Notes under the pieces: generated by a model
Database searches by the model: none
The model's input: the letters and a program-made list of their open reading frames with translations, nothing else
What the model was told of the DNA's origin: nothing
In this document: positions 1 through 7,321 of the stretch, piece by piece
Numbering within the stretch: position 1 is the first letter of the stretch
Layout: every line of letters starts with the position of its first letter
Assembly (NCBI GenBank): GCA_002451555.1
Contig: DKCU01000077.1
Location: 24,681 to 35,895 of the forward strand
DNA length: 11,215 bases
Source of the DNA: Candidatus Segatella albertsiae
Lineage (GTDB): Bacteria > Bacteroidota > Bacteroidia > Bacteroidales > Bacteroidaceae
Reading direction: 5' to 3'
Position numbers and translations under genes: made by a program

Positions 1-72
1 GAAAGAGGCAGGGTAGTGGATACCGTCTTCGTGGTGATAGATAAGAATGAACTGCTGAAGAGGAAGAAATAA
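1..72 (+). CDS. C-terminal end of an unidentified protein (5' partial)
   Basis: An open frame enters from the left edge and ends at a TAA at 70-72. It gives 23 residues with a hydrophobic stretch (VDTVFVVIDKNELL) and a basic tail (KRKK). The alternating hydrophobic pattern followed by a charged tail looks like the end of a real protein, but the piece is too short to assign a family. It is followed by 78 nt of non-coding DNA that contains the promoter of the next operon, so it probably belongs to a separate transcription unit. Confidence 0.4.
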   Translation, partial: ERGRVVDTVFVVIDKNELLKRKK

Positions 73-103
73 AAGGAAGAGTAGCAATATTCTTTTTAAA
101 TAA

Positions 104-135
104 TTTGGTAAATACACAAGAAAAGTGTATCTTTG
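104..135 (+). promoter_or_regulatory. Bacteroidetes-type promoter of the restriction/defence operon
   Basis: TTTG at 104-107 (-33 box) is followed after exactly 20 nt by TATCTTTG at 128-135, which matches the TAnnTTTG -7 box used by the primary sigma factor of Bacteroidetes. Transcription should start about 4-8 nt after 135. The first in-frame ATG (151) would then have a leader of only about 10 nt. The next in-frame ATG (163) would have about 22 nt. Confidence 0.7.
112..130. promoter_or_regulatory. Possible operator: 6-bp inverted repeat overlapping the -7 box
   Basis: ATACAC (112-117), a 7-nt A-rich spacer, then GTGTAT (125-130) form a perfect inverted repeat. Its right arm overlaps the first three bases of the -7 box, so a protein bound here would block polymerase. 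Six-base arms in AT-rich DNA can occur by chance, and no regulator gene is visible beside it. Confidence 0.3.
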
Positions 136-150
136 CCTCATTAAAAATAA

Positions 151-2427
151 ATGCAACCCTATATGGAAGTAAAGATAGAAAACAACCAAATATATTCTCC
201 TATTAGGAACAAGTGGCTTGTGGATAAGCCAGAGGAGGAGGTTCGCCAACGATATGTTTGTCGTTTGGTGGATAGCTATGGCTATGACATCAAGCAAATG
301 GGAGAAGAGGTGAAGGTTACAAACTCTCAGCGTGGACAAGGAGCTGCTCGCGCAGATATAGTTGTGTGGCGTTCTGAAGAGGATAAGATAAATAATAAGA
401 ATGCGCTCATTGTCGTGGAGTGTAAGGCAGAGAATGTAACCATTCGTCAAGCAGATTATTTTCAAGGATATAATTATGCTTCATGGGCTGGTGCTAAGTT
501 TTTTGTGACAACCAACTTGAAGGAAACTCGAATCTTTAAGGTCGTAGAGGATGCTATGCCTAAAAAGTTGGAAGAGATTGCTGATATTCCTACTGCTGAC
601 ATCGTGAATGATGACAAAAAAATCAAGGCCATGTTATTGCAGACAAAGGCATTTACTCGTGATGAGTTTTCACGATTGCTTTTTAAGTGTCATAATATTA
701 TTCGCAACAACGATAAGCTTTCTCCAGAGGCTGCTTTTGATGAGATAAGCAAGATTCTTTTCATAAAAATTCGATATGAACGGACAAATTCAGGTACACA
801 GATATTCTCAAAGGACGCATTTACGAAGCTTAAGGATGCTTACAATAATATGAAGTCCAAAGATGCTCCGGAGTTTTACCAATTTTTATTTGAAAAGACA
901 AAGGAAGATTTTGCCAAAGACCATCTCTTTGATGATAATGAAACCATCAAAATTCGTGAGAATAGTTTTGAACAAATTGTAAAGGAGTTACAGGTGTATA
1001 ATTTGTCAACAACTTCTGATGATGTAAAAGGTATTGCTTTTGAGCAGTTTCTGGGCAGGACATTTCGTGGAGAATTAGGACAATTCTTCACGCCACGTAC
1101 TATAGTGGATTTTATGGTATCTGTCCTTGATCCACAGGAGGGTGAGTATATTTGTGACCCTTGCTGTGGAAGTGGTGGCTTTTTGATTCGTGCTTTCGAA
1201 TATGTTCGTGAGCATATTGAGAATGAAGTTGAGGCAAGAAAGGAGGATGTCAAGAAAGAATTGTTTACCGAGGATTATCCTAATTTGGCAAAAAAGGAGC
1301 AGGAAAAGATAGACCAGCAGGTAGTGGATGCTTTCAATAAAATGAACTATGAGTTGGATATCAATAACCCGTTGGGACGTTTGCGTTCCCTTTCTTTTGA
1401 CTGTATCTATGGTACGGATGCTAATCCTCGTATGGCTCGAACAGCTAAGATGAATATGATTATGCATGGTGATGGTCATGGTGGTGTACATCATCACGAT
1501 GGACTTTTGAATGTCAATGGTATTTGGGAGGGGCGTTTTGATGTAATTCTTACAAATCCTCCTTTTGGTTCCCGTGTGGACAAGGATTTGAAAATTACCG
1601 ATGCAGATAAGTTTACCGATGTGGAAAAAATTCAGGCATATGAGAAAAGGTACGGCAAGGAAAATTATGATAAAGCCTTAAGGCAAGTAAATGATAATAT
1701 TGGCAAACCAATACTTGACTTGTTCCAAATAGGTAAATTTAGTGGACTTACGGAAGTTCTATTCATAGAGCGTTGCTTGAATCTGCTGAAACCTGGAGGA
1801 AGAATGGGAATCGTGCTCCCTGAGGGAGTGTTGAACAATACTAATTTACAAAAGGTACGTGACTTTGTAGAGAGTAAGGCAAAGATATTGTTGATAGTAT
1901 CTATTCCACAAGATGTATTTATGGCTGCGGGTGCTACAGTGAAACCAAGTTTGCTGTTCTTTAAGAAGTTTACGGAAACAGAAGCTGATGAGTATAATCG
2001 AATCTATATTCAAGCATCGCATGAGGTTGAGGCTAAGTACGATGATGAGATGACGAGTATTGAGGCGAATTTGGCAAAACGTGGTAAGGAGGCTTTGGCG
2101 AAAGACGAGAAGAAAAAACTCCGTGCTCGTAAGAAAGAGCTTACCACTTTAATCGAGAATGAAACCAAAGCTTTGGTAAAAGAGAGATTCGATTACGTAA
2201 TTCCAATAGCAGAAGTTCAGAAAGCAGGCATTAGTACCACTGGCGCTAAGATAGAGAATGAACTAGTTCCTCTTGAAAAGGAATTTACGGAATATCGAAA
2301 GGAAAATAAGCTATGGAAGAAGCCTGTAAAGGAAACGGAATATAATGTCTCTGCTGATGGAATTATGCAGCGTACTAGAATAATAGATGGCATCGCTTGC
2401 GAACCAGAACCATTCTATAGAAATTAA
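151..2427 (+). CDS. Fused restriction nuclease / N6-adenine DNA methyltransferase (BcgI-like RM subunit)
   Basis: A bifunctional restriction-modification protein of 758 residues. The N-terminus (about 15-130) matches the HsdR N-terminal nuclease fold: E30 in PEEEVRQR, D69 in ARADIVVW and E90-C-K92 form an apparently complete PD-(D/E)XK site. After a helical HsdM_N-like part (about 170-310) comes the methyltransferase, with the SAM-binding motif DPCCGSGGF at 336-344 and the catalytic NPPF at 469-472, typical of adenine-N6 enzymes. A charged, probably coiled-coil stretch lies at about 640-690. There is no helicase region, so this is not a classical HsdR. Nuclease plus methylase in one chain beside a separate S subunit resembles BcgI (type IIB). 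The gene starts the operon. Met5 (163) is an alternative start because the promoter lies very close to 151. Domain calls are strong; cutting mode is inferred. Confidence 0.9.
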   Translation: MQPYMEVKIENNQIYSPIRNKWLVDKPEEEVRQRYVCRLVDSYGYDIKQMGEEVKVTNSQRGQGAARADIVVWRSEEDKINNKNALIVVECKAENVTIRQADYFQGYNYASWAGAKFFVTTNLKETRIFKVVEDAMPKKLEEIADIPTADIVNDDKKIKAMLLQTKAFTRDEFSRLLFKCHNIIRNNDKLSPEAAFDEISKILFIKIRYERTNSGTQIFSKDAFTKLKDAYNNMKSKDAPEFYQFLFEKTKEDFAKDHLFDDNETIKIRENSFEQIVKELQVYNLSTTSDDVKGIAFEQFLGRTFRGELGQFFTPRTIVDFMVSVLDPQEGEYICDPCCGSGGFLIRAFEYVREHIENEVEARKEDVKKELFTEDYPNLAKKEQEKIDQQVVDAFNKMNYELDINNPLGRLRSLSFDCIYGTDANPRMARTAKMNMIMHGDGHGGVHHHDGLLNVNGIWEGRFDVILTNPPFGSRVDKDLKITDADKFTDVEKIQAYEKRYGKENYDKALRQVNDNIGKPILDLFQIGKFSGLTEVLFIERCLNLLKPGGRMGIVLPEGVLNNTNLQKVRDFVESKAKILLIVSIPQDVFMAAGATVKPSLLFFKKFTETEADEYNRIYIQASHEVEAKYDDEMTSIEANLAKRGKEALAKDEKKKLRARKKELTTLIENETKALVKERFDYVIPIAEVQKAGISTTGAKIENELVPLEKEFTEYRKENKLWKKPVKETEYNVSADGIMQRTRIIDGIACEPEPFYRN

Positions 2428-2433
2428 AGAGAA

Positions 2434-3792
2434 ATGAGCACAAAGACTTTTGAATATATACATTTTGCCAACTATAAGGACATTCCTAACTGGAGTGTCC
2501 AATATGTGGTTGAGGAGAATTTGGGTTTTACCAAGAAGTACCCAATGGCTAAGATTGGCTCGTTCTTGAAAAAAAGTAAGGATCAGATAGAAATTCAAGA
2601 TGATGTAGAGTACAAGCAGGTTACTGTAAAAATAAATAATGGAGGTGTGGTTGCAAGAAATGATGGTCAGCTTAAAAAAGGTTCTGAAATCGGAACAAAA
2701 CGGCAGACCGTTGTTCATTCTGGGCAATTTATCGTATCTAAGATAGATGCTCGCAATGGGGCATTTGGAGTAATACCTGATGACTTGGAAGGTGCAATAG
2801 TTACGAACGATTTCCCCGTGTTTGATGTAGATTCTACTAAGATTCTTCCTCAGTTTATGGTGCTTATTTCAACTACTCCTCAATTTGTGGAGTTTGCTCG
2901 TAAATGTAGTAGTGGTACGACTAATCGTAAGCGTATAGATATTGATGCTTTTTTGCAACAAGCTATTCCTTTGCCTTCTTTGGAAGAGCAAAATGCTTTA
3001 GTAATGAGTTATTGGGATAGAATGAAAATTGCGGATGCGGCCGACTCGGATTCGGAAAAAGAAACCTTTAAAGTGACAGAATATGTATATAGACAATTGG
3101 GAGTAGAAGATAATAATTTAGTACATATAGTGGGTAAAGGTAGAATTGAATTTGTAAAATTCTCGACTATAACTCAATGGGGGCTAGATTTTGTCGCTTC
3201 TAATTTAAATGCGATATCGTCTTCTCTTTTTTCTTGTTGCAAAATATCCAACTTGTGTGATATAAGTAGTGGAGGAACACCTAAACGAGGTTGTAAGGAA
3301 TATTATGGAGGTAATATTCCTTGGGTAAAAACAGGGGAGTTGGATGATTCAATATTACAAGATACAGAAGAAAAAATAACACAATTAGGGCTTGATATGA
3401 GTTCTGCAAAACTGTATCCGAAAGGCTCTATAGTTATAGCTATGTATGGGGCTACAATTGGGAAAACTGCAAAGTTGGGAGTTGAGGCAGCTACAAACCA
3501 AGCATGTGCAGTACTAACCCATTTCAAAGAAAATGTTAGTCCTGATTTTATTTGGATATATTTACAAACTCAGAAGGAAAATCTAAAGAAAATGGCATAT
3601 GGTGGTGCTCAGCCTAATATAAATGCTGGGATTATTTCTGGTTATAGAATTCCTTTGCCCCCAATTAATGTGCAAAATGATATAGTAGAGCATGTGTTTC
3701 AAATTCAAGCAAAATCAAAACAATTGCAACAGAGGGGATTATTATTAAGAAAAAAAGCTTTTTTAGAGTTTGAACAAACAATATTTGAATAG
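2434..3792 (+). CDS. hsdS: Restriction-modification specificity subunit (HsdS-like, two TRDs)
   Basis: This 452-residue protein should supply DNA target recognition for the upstream nuclease-methyltransferase. Two target-recognition units are visible, each closed by the conserved proline-rich turn of S subunits: TRD1 at about 39-177 ending in IPLPSLEEQ (178-186), and TRD2 at about 270-405 ending in IPLPPINVQ (406-414). TRD2 has the familiar pattern SGGTP, GNIPWVKTGEL, GATIGKTA and NQAC. The first conserved segment leads into a long central linker (about 187-269), and the last 35 residues are helical. Two TRDs imply a bipartite target. The ATG lies 6 nt after the preceding stop. Base composition falls sharply near 3055: sampled lines go from about 45-47% GC in TRD1 to about 27-28% in TRD2, suggesting the second half was exchanged. 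Confidence 0.9.
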   Translation: MSTKTFEYIHFANYKDIPNWSVQYVVEENLGFTKKYPMAKIGSFLKKSKDQIEIQDDVEYKQVTVKINNGGVVARNDGQLKKGSEIGTKRQTVVHSGQFIVSKIDARNGAFGVIPDDLEGAIVTNDFPVFDVDSTKILPQFMVLISTTPQFVEFARKCSSGTTNRKRIDIDAFLQQAIPLPSLEEQNALVMSYWDRMKIADAADSDSEKETFKVTEYVYRQLGVEDNNLVHIVGKGRIEFVKFSTITQWGLDFVASNLNAISSSLFSCCKISNLCDISSGGTPKRGCKEYYGGNIPWVKTGELDDSILQDTEEKITQLGLDMSSAKLYPKGSIVIAMYGATIGKTAKLGVEAATNQACAVLTHFKENVSPDFIWIYLQTQKENLKKMAYGGAQPNINAGIISGYRIPLPPINVQNDIVEHVFQIQAKSKQLQQRGLLLRKKAFLEFEQTIFE

Positions 3793-3794
3793 TT

Positions 3795-5546
3795 ATGCGA
3801 TTAAAGAAATTATTTATAGAGCGTTATAAGAACATTCATGGTGAATATTCTTTTGAAGTTAGTCAGGGCTACATAGCTTTGATTGGTTTGAATGGTTCTG
3901 GTAAAAGTAATTTACTAGAGACTATAAGCTTGGTGTTTGATACTTTGATGGGAATATATCCGAAAGACTTTATAGGTAATTTCTGGATAGAGTATGAATT
4001 GGTAGGAAATACTTACTTCTATGGCAATATAGATAAAGAAGGACACCCTATTCAGTTAGAATCTAATCCCAAGTTGCCTTCATCTTTGATATCGTGCTAT
4101 AGTGGAGAAGATGATCGTTTGTGGAATTTTTGCTATAAGGATTATTACGTCAGTTTCTTTAATTCAGCCATAGGTGGAGGAGAATATAAGCCAAGAAGTC
4201 TTTATGTCAATAAATATTGTTGGAAAATAGCTTTTATATCTCTGTTGTTTAGTGAGAATGAAGAGGTGAAATCTTTTATAAAGGACATTTTGAATATAGA
4301 TGCCCTGCAAGTAACTGTACAATTTAATCGTCGGAAAGAAACTAAGGCTAATAGTCATGATGCCTCTAATTGGTATGCTCGTATAGAAGAGAAATATGGA
4401 AAGGAGAGAATAACTGTCGAAGCATTAAAGTATGAAGATTTGATGTGTAATTCATATCCTAACTTGACTCCTGATGCTCAGATATTTTATTATTTGTATT
4501 TTCTATGTATGCCAGAGCGAAATGCAAAAATAGAAATGCGCGCAGATAAGTTGATAGAAAATATTGATATACAAGTAAATGAATATAATTTTGATGACTT
4601 GAGTGAGGGTGAGAAAAAACTCATCCTCATCGAATGTATCACGAAAGTGTTGGGTGACGAAGACGCTCTTGTTTTGTTAGATGAGCCTGATGCTCACACC
4701 CATATTGCAATGAAGAAAGAACTTCTTAAAGTTATTTCAGAATTCGAAGGACAAACTATTATGACTACTCATTCTCCAATGTTTTTGAATAAGCGTTGGG
4801 AAGGATACCATGATGAGAATATCTATTATATGCATGATGGTGCTGTGGAGAGTGCTGATGGCTTGAAACACCTTAATGAATTAACTGATGGTAATATAGA
4901 TTATTTTGAGGGGTCTTTTGTTTTAGATTCCAAGAATATTCTTGTGGTAGAAGGTAAATATGATGATAGATATTTGAAGAAAGCTATTTCGATTTTTGCA
5001 GCACAGGATACTAAATACGAAAAGTTAAAGCAGGTGACAATATTTTCATCTAATAGTGCTGGTGCGGCTGTTGAGATTTACAATCAGATTCTATCCCCAT
5101 GTATGGAGAGAATAAATAAGGTCGCTTTTCTCTTTGATTATGATCAAGGTGGTTGGAATGACGGTTGGAAGAAGATTAAAGCACTTGCGGAAGTAAATAC
5201 CAAGATAATTCCTTTGTTTTATCAAGATAGTTATCAAAAAGGTGAGTATCCAACAAGTGAAGAAGAGGTTGTACGTATAAACGGAAGTAAGAGCATAAAG
5301 CAGATAAATACTTGTATGGTTGAAGATTTGTTTTCTGAAGAATCGTATGTTTCTAAGATAGAACCTGTGATTTCTGCACGTACACATAAAGATTTTAGAA
5401 ATCTAACTATGGGTAAAAAGGGTACTGCTGGCGCTATAAAAGAATATATAGAAAAGGAATATAATCACTTCAGAGATGAGTGGTATGATGGTTTTAAACC
5501 TGTATTGGATAAATTGTTAGATGTCTTTTTTAGTCAAAAGAAATAA
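3795..5546 (+). CDS. OLD-family ATPase/TOPRIM nuclease (class 1 OLD-like)
   Basis: A 583-residue fusion of an SMC/ABC-like ATPase and a TOPRIM nuclease. Walker A is GLNGSGKS (31-38), the signature is LSEGEK (269-274), Walker B is LVLLDE (292-297), and the switch histidine is in TTHSP (H326). The C-terminal TOPRIM part begins at about 380 with VVEGKYDD (E386) and has the acidic pair DYD (448-450), the metal-binding residues of OLD nucleases. Known relatives (P2 Old, GajA of Gabija) degrade or nick DNA in antiphage defence. GajA is about this length, but no UvrD-like GajB helicase is present, so a stand-alone OLD role or cooperation with the neighbouring genes is more likely. It starts 2 nt after the hsdS stop, so it is almost certainly co-transcribed. 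Its GC is low, about 32-38% in sampled lines. Confidence 0.88.
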   Translation: MRLKKLFIERYKNIHGEYSFEVSQGYIALIGLNGSGKSNLLETISLVFDTLMGIYPKDFIGNFWIEYELVGNTYFYGNIDKEGHPIQLESNPKLPSSLISCYSGEDDRLWNFCYKDYYVSFFNSAIGGGEYKPRSLYVNKYCWKIAFISLLFSENEEVKSFIKDILNIDALQVTVQFNRRKETKANSHDASNWYARIEEKYGKERITVEALKYEDLMCNSYPNLTPDAQIFYYLYFLCMPERNAKIEMRADKLIENIDIQVNEYNFDDLSEGEKKLILIECITKVLGDEDALVLLDEPDAHTHIAMKKELLKVISEFEGQTIMTTHSPMFLNKRWEGYHDENIYYMHDGAVESADGLKHLNELTDGNIDYFEGSFVLDSKNILVVEGKYDDRYLKKAISIFAAQDTKYEKLKQVTIFSSNSAGAAVEIYNQILSPCMERINKVAFLFDYDQGGWNDGWKKIKALAEVNTKIIPLFYQDSYQKGEYPTSEEEVVRINGSKSIKQINTCMVEDLFSEESYVSKIEPVISARTHKDFRNLTMGKKGTAGAIKEYIEKEYNHFRDEWYDGFKPVLDKLLDVFFSQKK

Positions 5547-5551
5547 ATGGT

Positions 5552-6619
5552 ATGGACAATATAAGAATACAAGGATATAAGTCATTCAAGGACTTGTCGG
5601 TTCAGTTGCACCCGATCAATCTCTTGATTGGTGCTAATGGAGCAGGCAAGAGTAACTTCTTGTCTCTTTTCGAGATGTTAGGCAACATCTATGAGAAGAG
5701 ACTGGGGGCGTATGTTGCTCAGGTTGGTGGAGTAGATAAGTTGCTCTACCAAGGAAGGAAAGTGACGGAATGCATTAGAGTTGATTTTGGTATCGGTAAA
5801 GCTGATTATCTTTTATCCTTGATGGAATCAGATGGTCGTTTGATTGTGGAAAAAGAACAAATCGGTGAAACTATAGGGGAGGTAAAGCACGTTATGGAAT
5901 TATGCTCTTATAAGAATGAGGCAATATTAAAAGACAATATTGATTCTCAAAACGGAGAATTCCTAAAAAGTTATATCTCCCAGATTCGCAAGTTCCATTT
6001 CCACGACACGGGGCGTCGTTCTCCATTCACGGCAGATAGCCATATCGTAAACGATGCTTATCGCATGTATGAGCACGGCGAGAACTTGGCGGCTATCCTC
6101 TATCGCATCCAGCGAGAGAAGCCGATGGCATACAAACGCATCATTCGTGTGATTCAGAGTGTGGCACCATATTTTTCTGACTTCTATTTCCAACCAACCG
6201 AGGCGGATATGGTTCGCTTGCAATGGCAGGATAAGTATAGCTCTATGATTTATGGACCAACGGATTTGTCGGATGGAACTATCCGATTTATCGCCTTGAC
6301 GGTTCTCTTCATGCAGCCTTGGTTACCAAGGGTCATCATCATAGATGAACCTGAGCTTGGCTTGCATCCTGTGGCAATCGAGAAATTAACTGGCTTGATA
6401 AAGATGGCGGCACAAAAGGGAACGCAAGTTATCATTGCTACTCAGAGTGCTGAACTCATCAGCAACTTCGAGCCAGAGGATGTGTTGACGGTGAATCAAA
6501 ACGAAGAGGGTACTACTATCCAGCGTTTGAATCGTGAGGACTTAGAGCGATGGCTGGATGAATATACTCTTGGTGATTTGTGGAAGCAAAATATCTTGAA
6601 AGGAGGGCAGCCGCGATGA
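5552..6619 (+). CDS. SMC/ABC-like AAA ATPase paired with DUF4276
   Basis: A 355-residue ATPase of the AAA_21/COG4637 type. Walker A is GANGAGKS (27-34), the signature is LSDGTIRF (239-246), and Walker B is VIIIDEPE (D265, E266) followed by GLHP. A later ATQSAELI replaces the usual switch histidine with Q. There is no nuclease domain, and the next gene supplies a TOPRIM-like partner. ATPase plus small TOPRIM protein recalls AbiL and PARIS (AriA/AriB); equivalence to either is inference. The start is the ATG at 5552, 5 nt after the OLD gene; an ATG at 5547 runs into a stop after five codons. Composition is uneven: about 30-35% GC near 5880-6000 and about 53-55% at 6001-6120, so the variable middle may have been exchanged. 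Confidence 0.87.
   Translation: MDNIRIQGYKSFKDLSVQLHPINLLIGANGAGKSNFLSLFEMLGNIYEKRLGAYVAQVGGVDKLLYQGRKVTECIRVDFGIGKADYLLSLMESDGRLIVEKEQIGETIGEVKHVMELCSYKNEAILKDNIDSQNGEFLKSYISQIRKFHFHDTGRRSPFTADSHIVNDAYRMYEHGENLAAILYRIQREKPMAYKRIIRVIQSVAPYFSDFYFQPTEADMVRLQWQDKYSSMIYGPTDLSDGTIRFIALTVLFMQPWLPRVIIIDEPELGLHPVAIEKLTGLIKMAAQKGTQVIIATQSAELISNFEPEDVLTVNQNEEGTTIQRLNREDLERWLDEYTLGDLWKQNILKGGQPR
6601..6606 (+). promoter_or_regulatory. Shine-Dalgarno site fixing the DUF4276 start
   Basis: A perfect AGGAGG lies 9 nt before the ATG at 6616, inside the last codons of the ATPase gene. Strong Shine-Dalgarno sites are uncommon in Bacteroidetes. This one, together with the ATGA stop/start overlap, argues for translational coupling and against the upstream in-frame ATG at 6580. 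Confidence 0.65.
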
Positions 6620-7263
6620 AACGAGTGATCATTATTTGTGAAGGGCCTACTGAGCAAGAGTTTTGTTTGGAAGTCTTAAGCGAGGAGTTGGTGAAACATG
6701 ATGTTTATGTGGAGGCACCGCTTATCAAGCATTCTCATGGTGGCATTGTGGCTTGGGATATTATCAAGAGACAAATCTTGAAGCATCTTCAAGAAGGAAA
6801 CGTTTATGTCAGTATGTTGGTGGATTATTATGGCATCAAAGACCAATTTGCTTTCCCTGGATGGGAAGAGTCCAAAAACATTGCAGATAAAGTAGAACGT
6901 ATTCATTTTTTGATGGATAAAATGGTAGAGGATATTTCCGAGCAATATCGTTATCGCTTTATTCCATATATACAACTCCATGAGTTTGAGGGATTGTTGT
7001 TTAGTGATGTCAGTGCTTTCTTGAATAGCTTTGATTCAAGCGAAATCAACTATGAGGCATTGGTGGATGCTGCTGAGGTTTTTGAGAATCCTGAATTGAT
7101 AAACAATAGTCCTGCAACTGCTCCTTCAAAGCGTTTGATAGAAGCCATCCCTGATTATAATAAGGTGATATATGGCAACTGTGTGGCTATGGATATTGGC
7201 TTGGAGAAGATTCGTGAGAAATGCCCATTGTTTAATGAGTGGGTGGAGCGATTGTTGGAATAA
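6616..7263 (+). CDS. DUF4276 family protein, TOPRIM-like partner of the ATPase
   Basis: A 215-residue protein of the DUF4276 family. The N-terminus VIIICEGPTEQEF places E9 and E13 after a hydrophobic strand, as in TOPRIM motif I. An acidic strand end follows at LVDYYG (D70), and the family's LHEFEGLLFSD lies at 121-131; APSKRLIEAIPDY and VIYGN near the C-terminus also fit. Known DUF4276 genes commonly sit beside ATPases of the preceding type. A metal-dependent nuclease activity is inferred from the TOPRIM-like motifs, not demonstrated. The start is the ATG at 6616, which overlaps the ATPase stop (ATGA). The longer reading from 6580 would add 12 residues ahead of the first strand and is unlikely. 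This is the last gene of the operon. Confidence 0.85.
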   Translation: MKRVIIICEGPTEQEFCLEVLSEELVKHDVYVEAPLIKHSHGGIVAWDIIKRQILKHLQEGNVYVSMLVDYYGIKDQFAFPGWEESKNIADKVERIHFLMDKMVEDISEQYRYRFIPYIQLHEFEGLLFSDVSAFLNSFDSSEINYEALVDAAEVFENPELINNSPATAPSKRLIEAIPDYNKVIYGNCVAMDIGLEKIREKCPLFNEWVERLLE

Positions 7264-7301
7264 TTCTGAATTTGTCAGACACCGTCTGACAAATTCAGAA
7301 T
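7263..7301. repeat. Perfect 18-bp inverted repeat with a 3-nt loop
   Basis: The arm at 7264-7280 (TTCTGAATTTGTCAGAC) is exactly complementary to 7284-7300, with ACC between them. The outer A7263/T7301 pair extends the stem to 18 bp. The stem starts in the last base of the DUF4276 stop codon. It is not followed by a T-run (the next bases are GGATTAAAAATAAAG), so it is not a standard intrinsic terminator. It could stop or stabilise the operon mRNA 3' end, or be a copy of a dispersed palindromic (REP-like) repeat. Confidence 0.85.
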
Positions 7302-7321
7302 GGATTAAAAATAAAGAAGTA

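Noticed and set aside
1075..1497. Antisense open frames inside the large genes (for example within 876-1497 on the minus strand)
   Set aside because: They lie opposite well-conserved methyltransferase motifs and show no recognisable domain, so they are by-products of the sense gene.
151..3792. Complete classical type I restriction system
   Set aside because: There is no HsdR helicase/translocase in the window, and the nuclease domain is fused to the methylase.
3795..5546. Gabija system (GajA with GajB)
   Set aside because: The ATPase-TOPRIM protein has GajA-like length and layout, but no UvrD-like helicase gene follows; the next gene is another SMC-type ATPase.
6580..6615. Longer start for the DUF4276 protein at 6580
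   Set aside because: The ATG at 6616 has a perfect AGGAGG 9 nt upstream, an ATGA overlap with the ATPase stop, and begins directly at the first strand of the domain.
7263..7301. Intrinsic (rho-independent) terminator
   Set aside because: The stem is strong but no T-run follows on the plus strand, and none precedes it for the minus strand.
7172..7321. Upstream in-frame extension of the ProX coding region
   Set aside because: It would overlap the end of the DUF4276 gene and read through the perfect hairpin; the ATG at 7322 starts just before recognisable family sequence.
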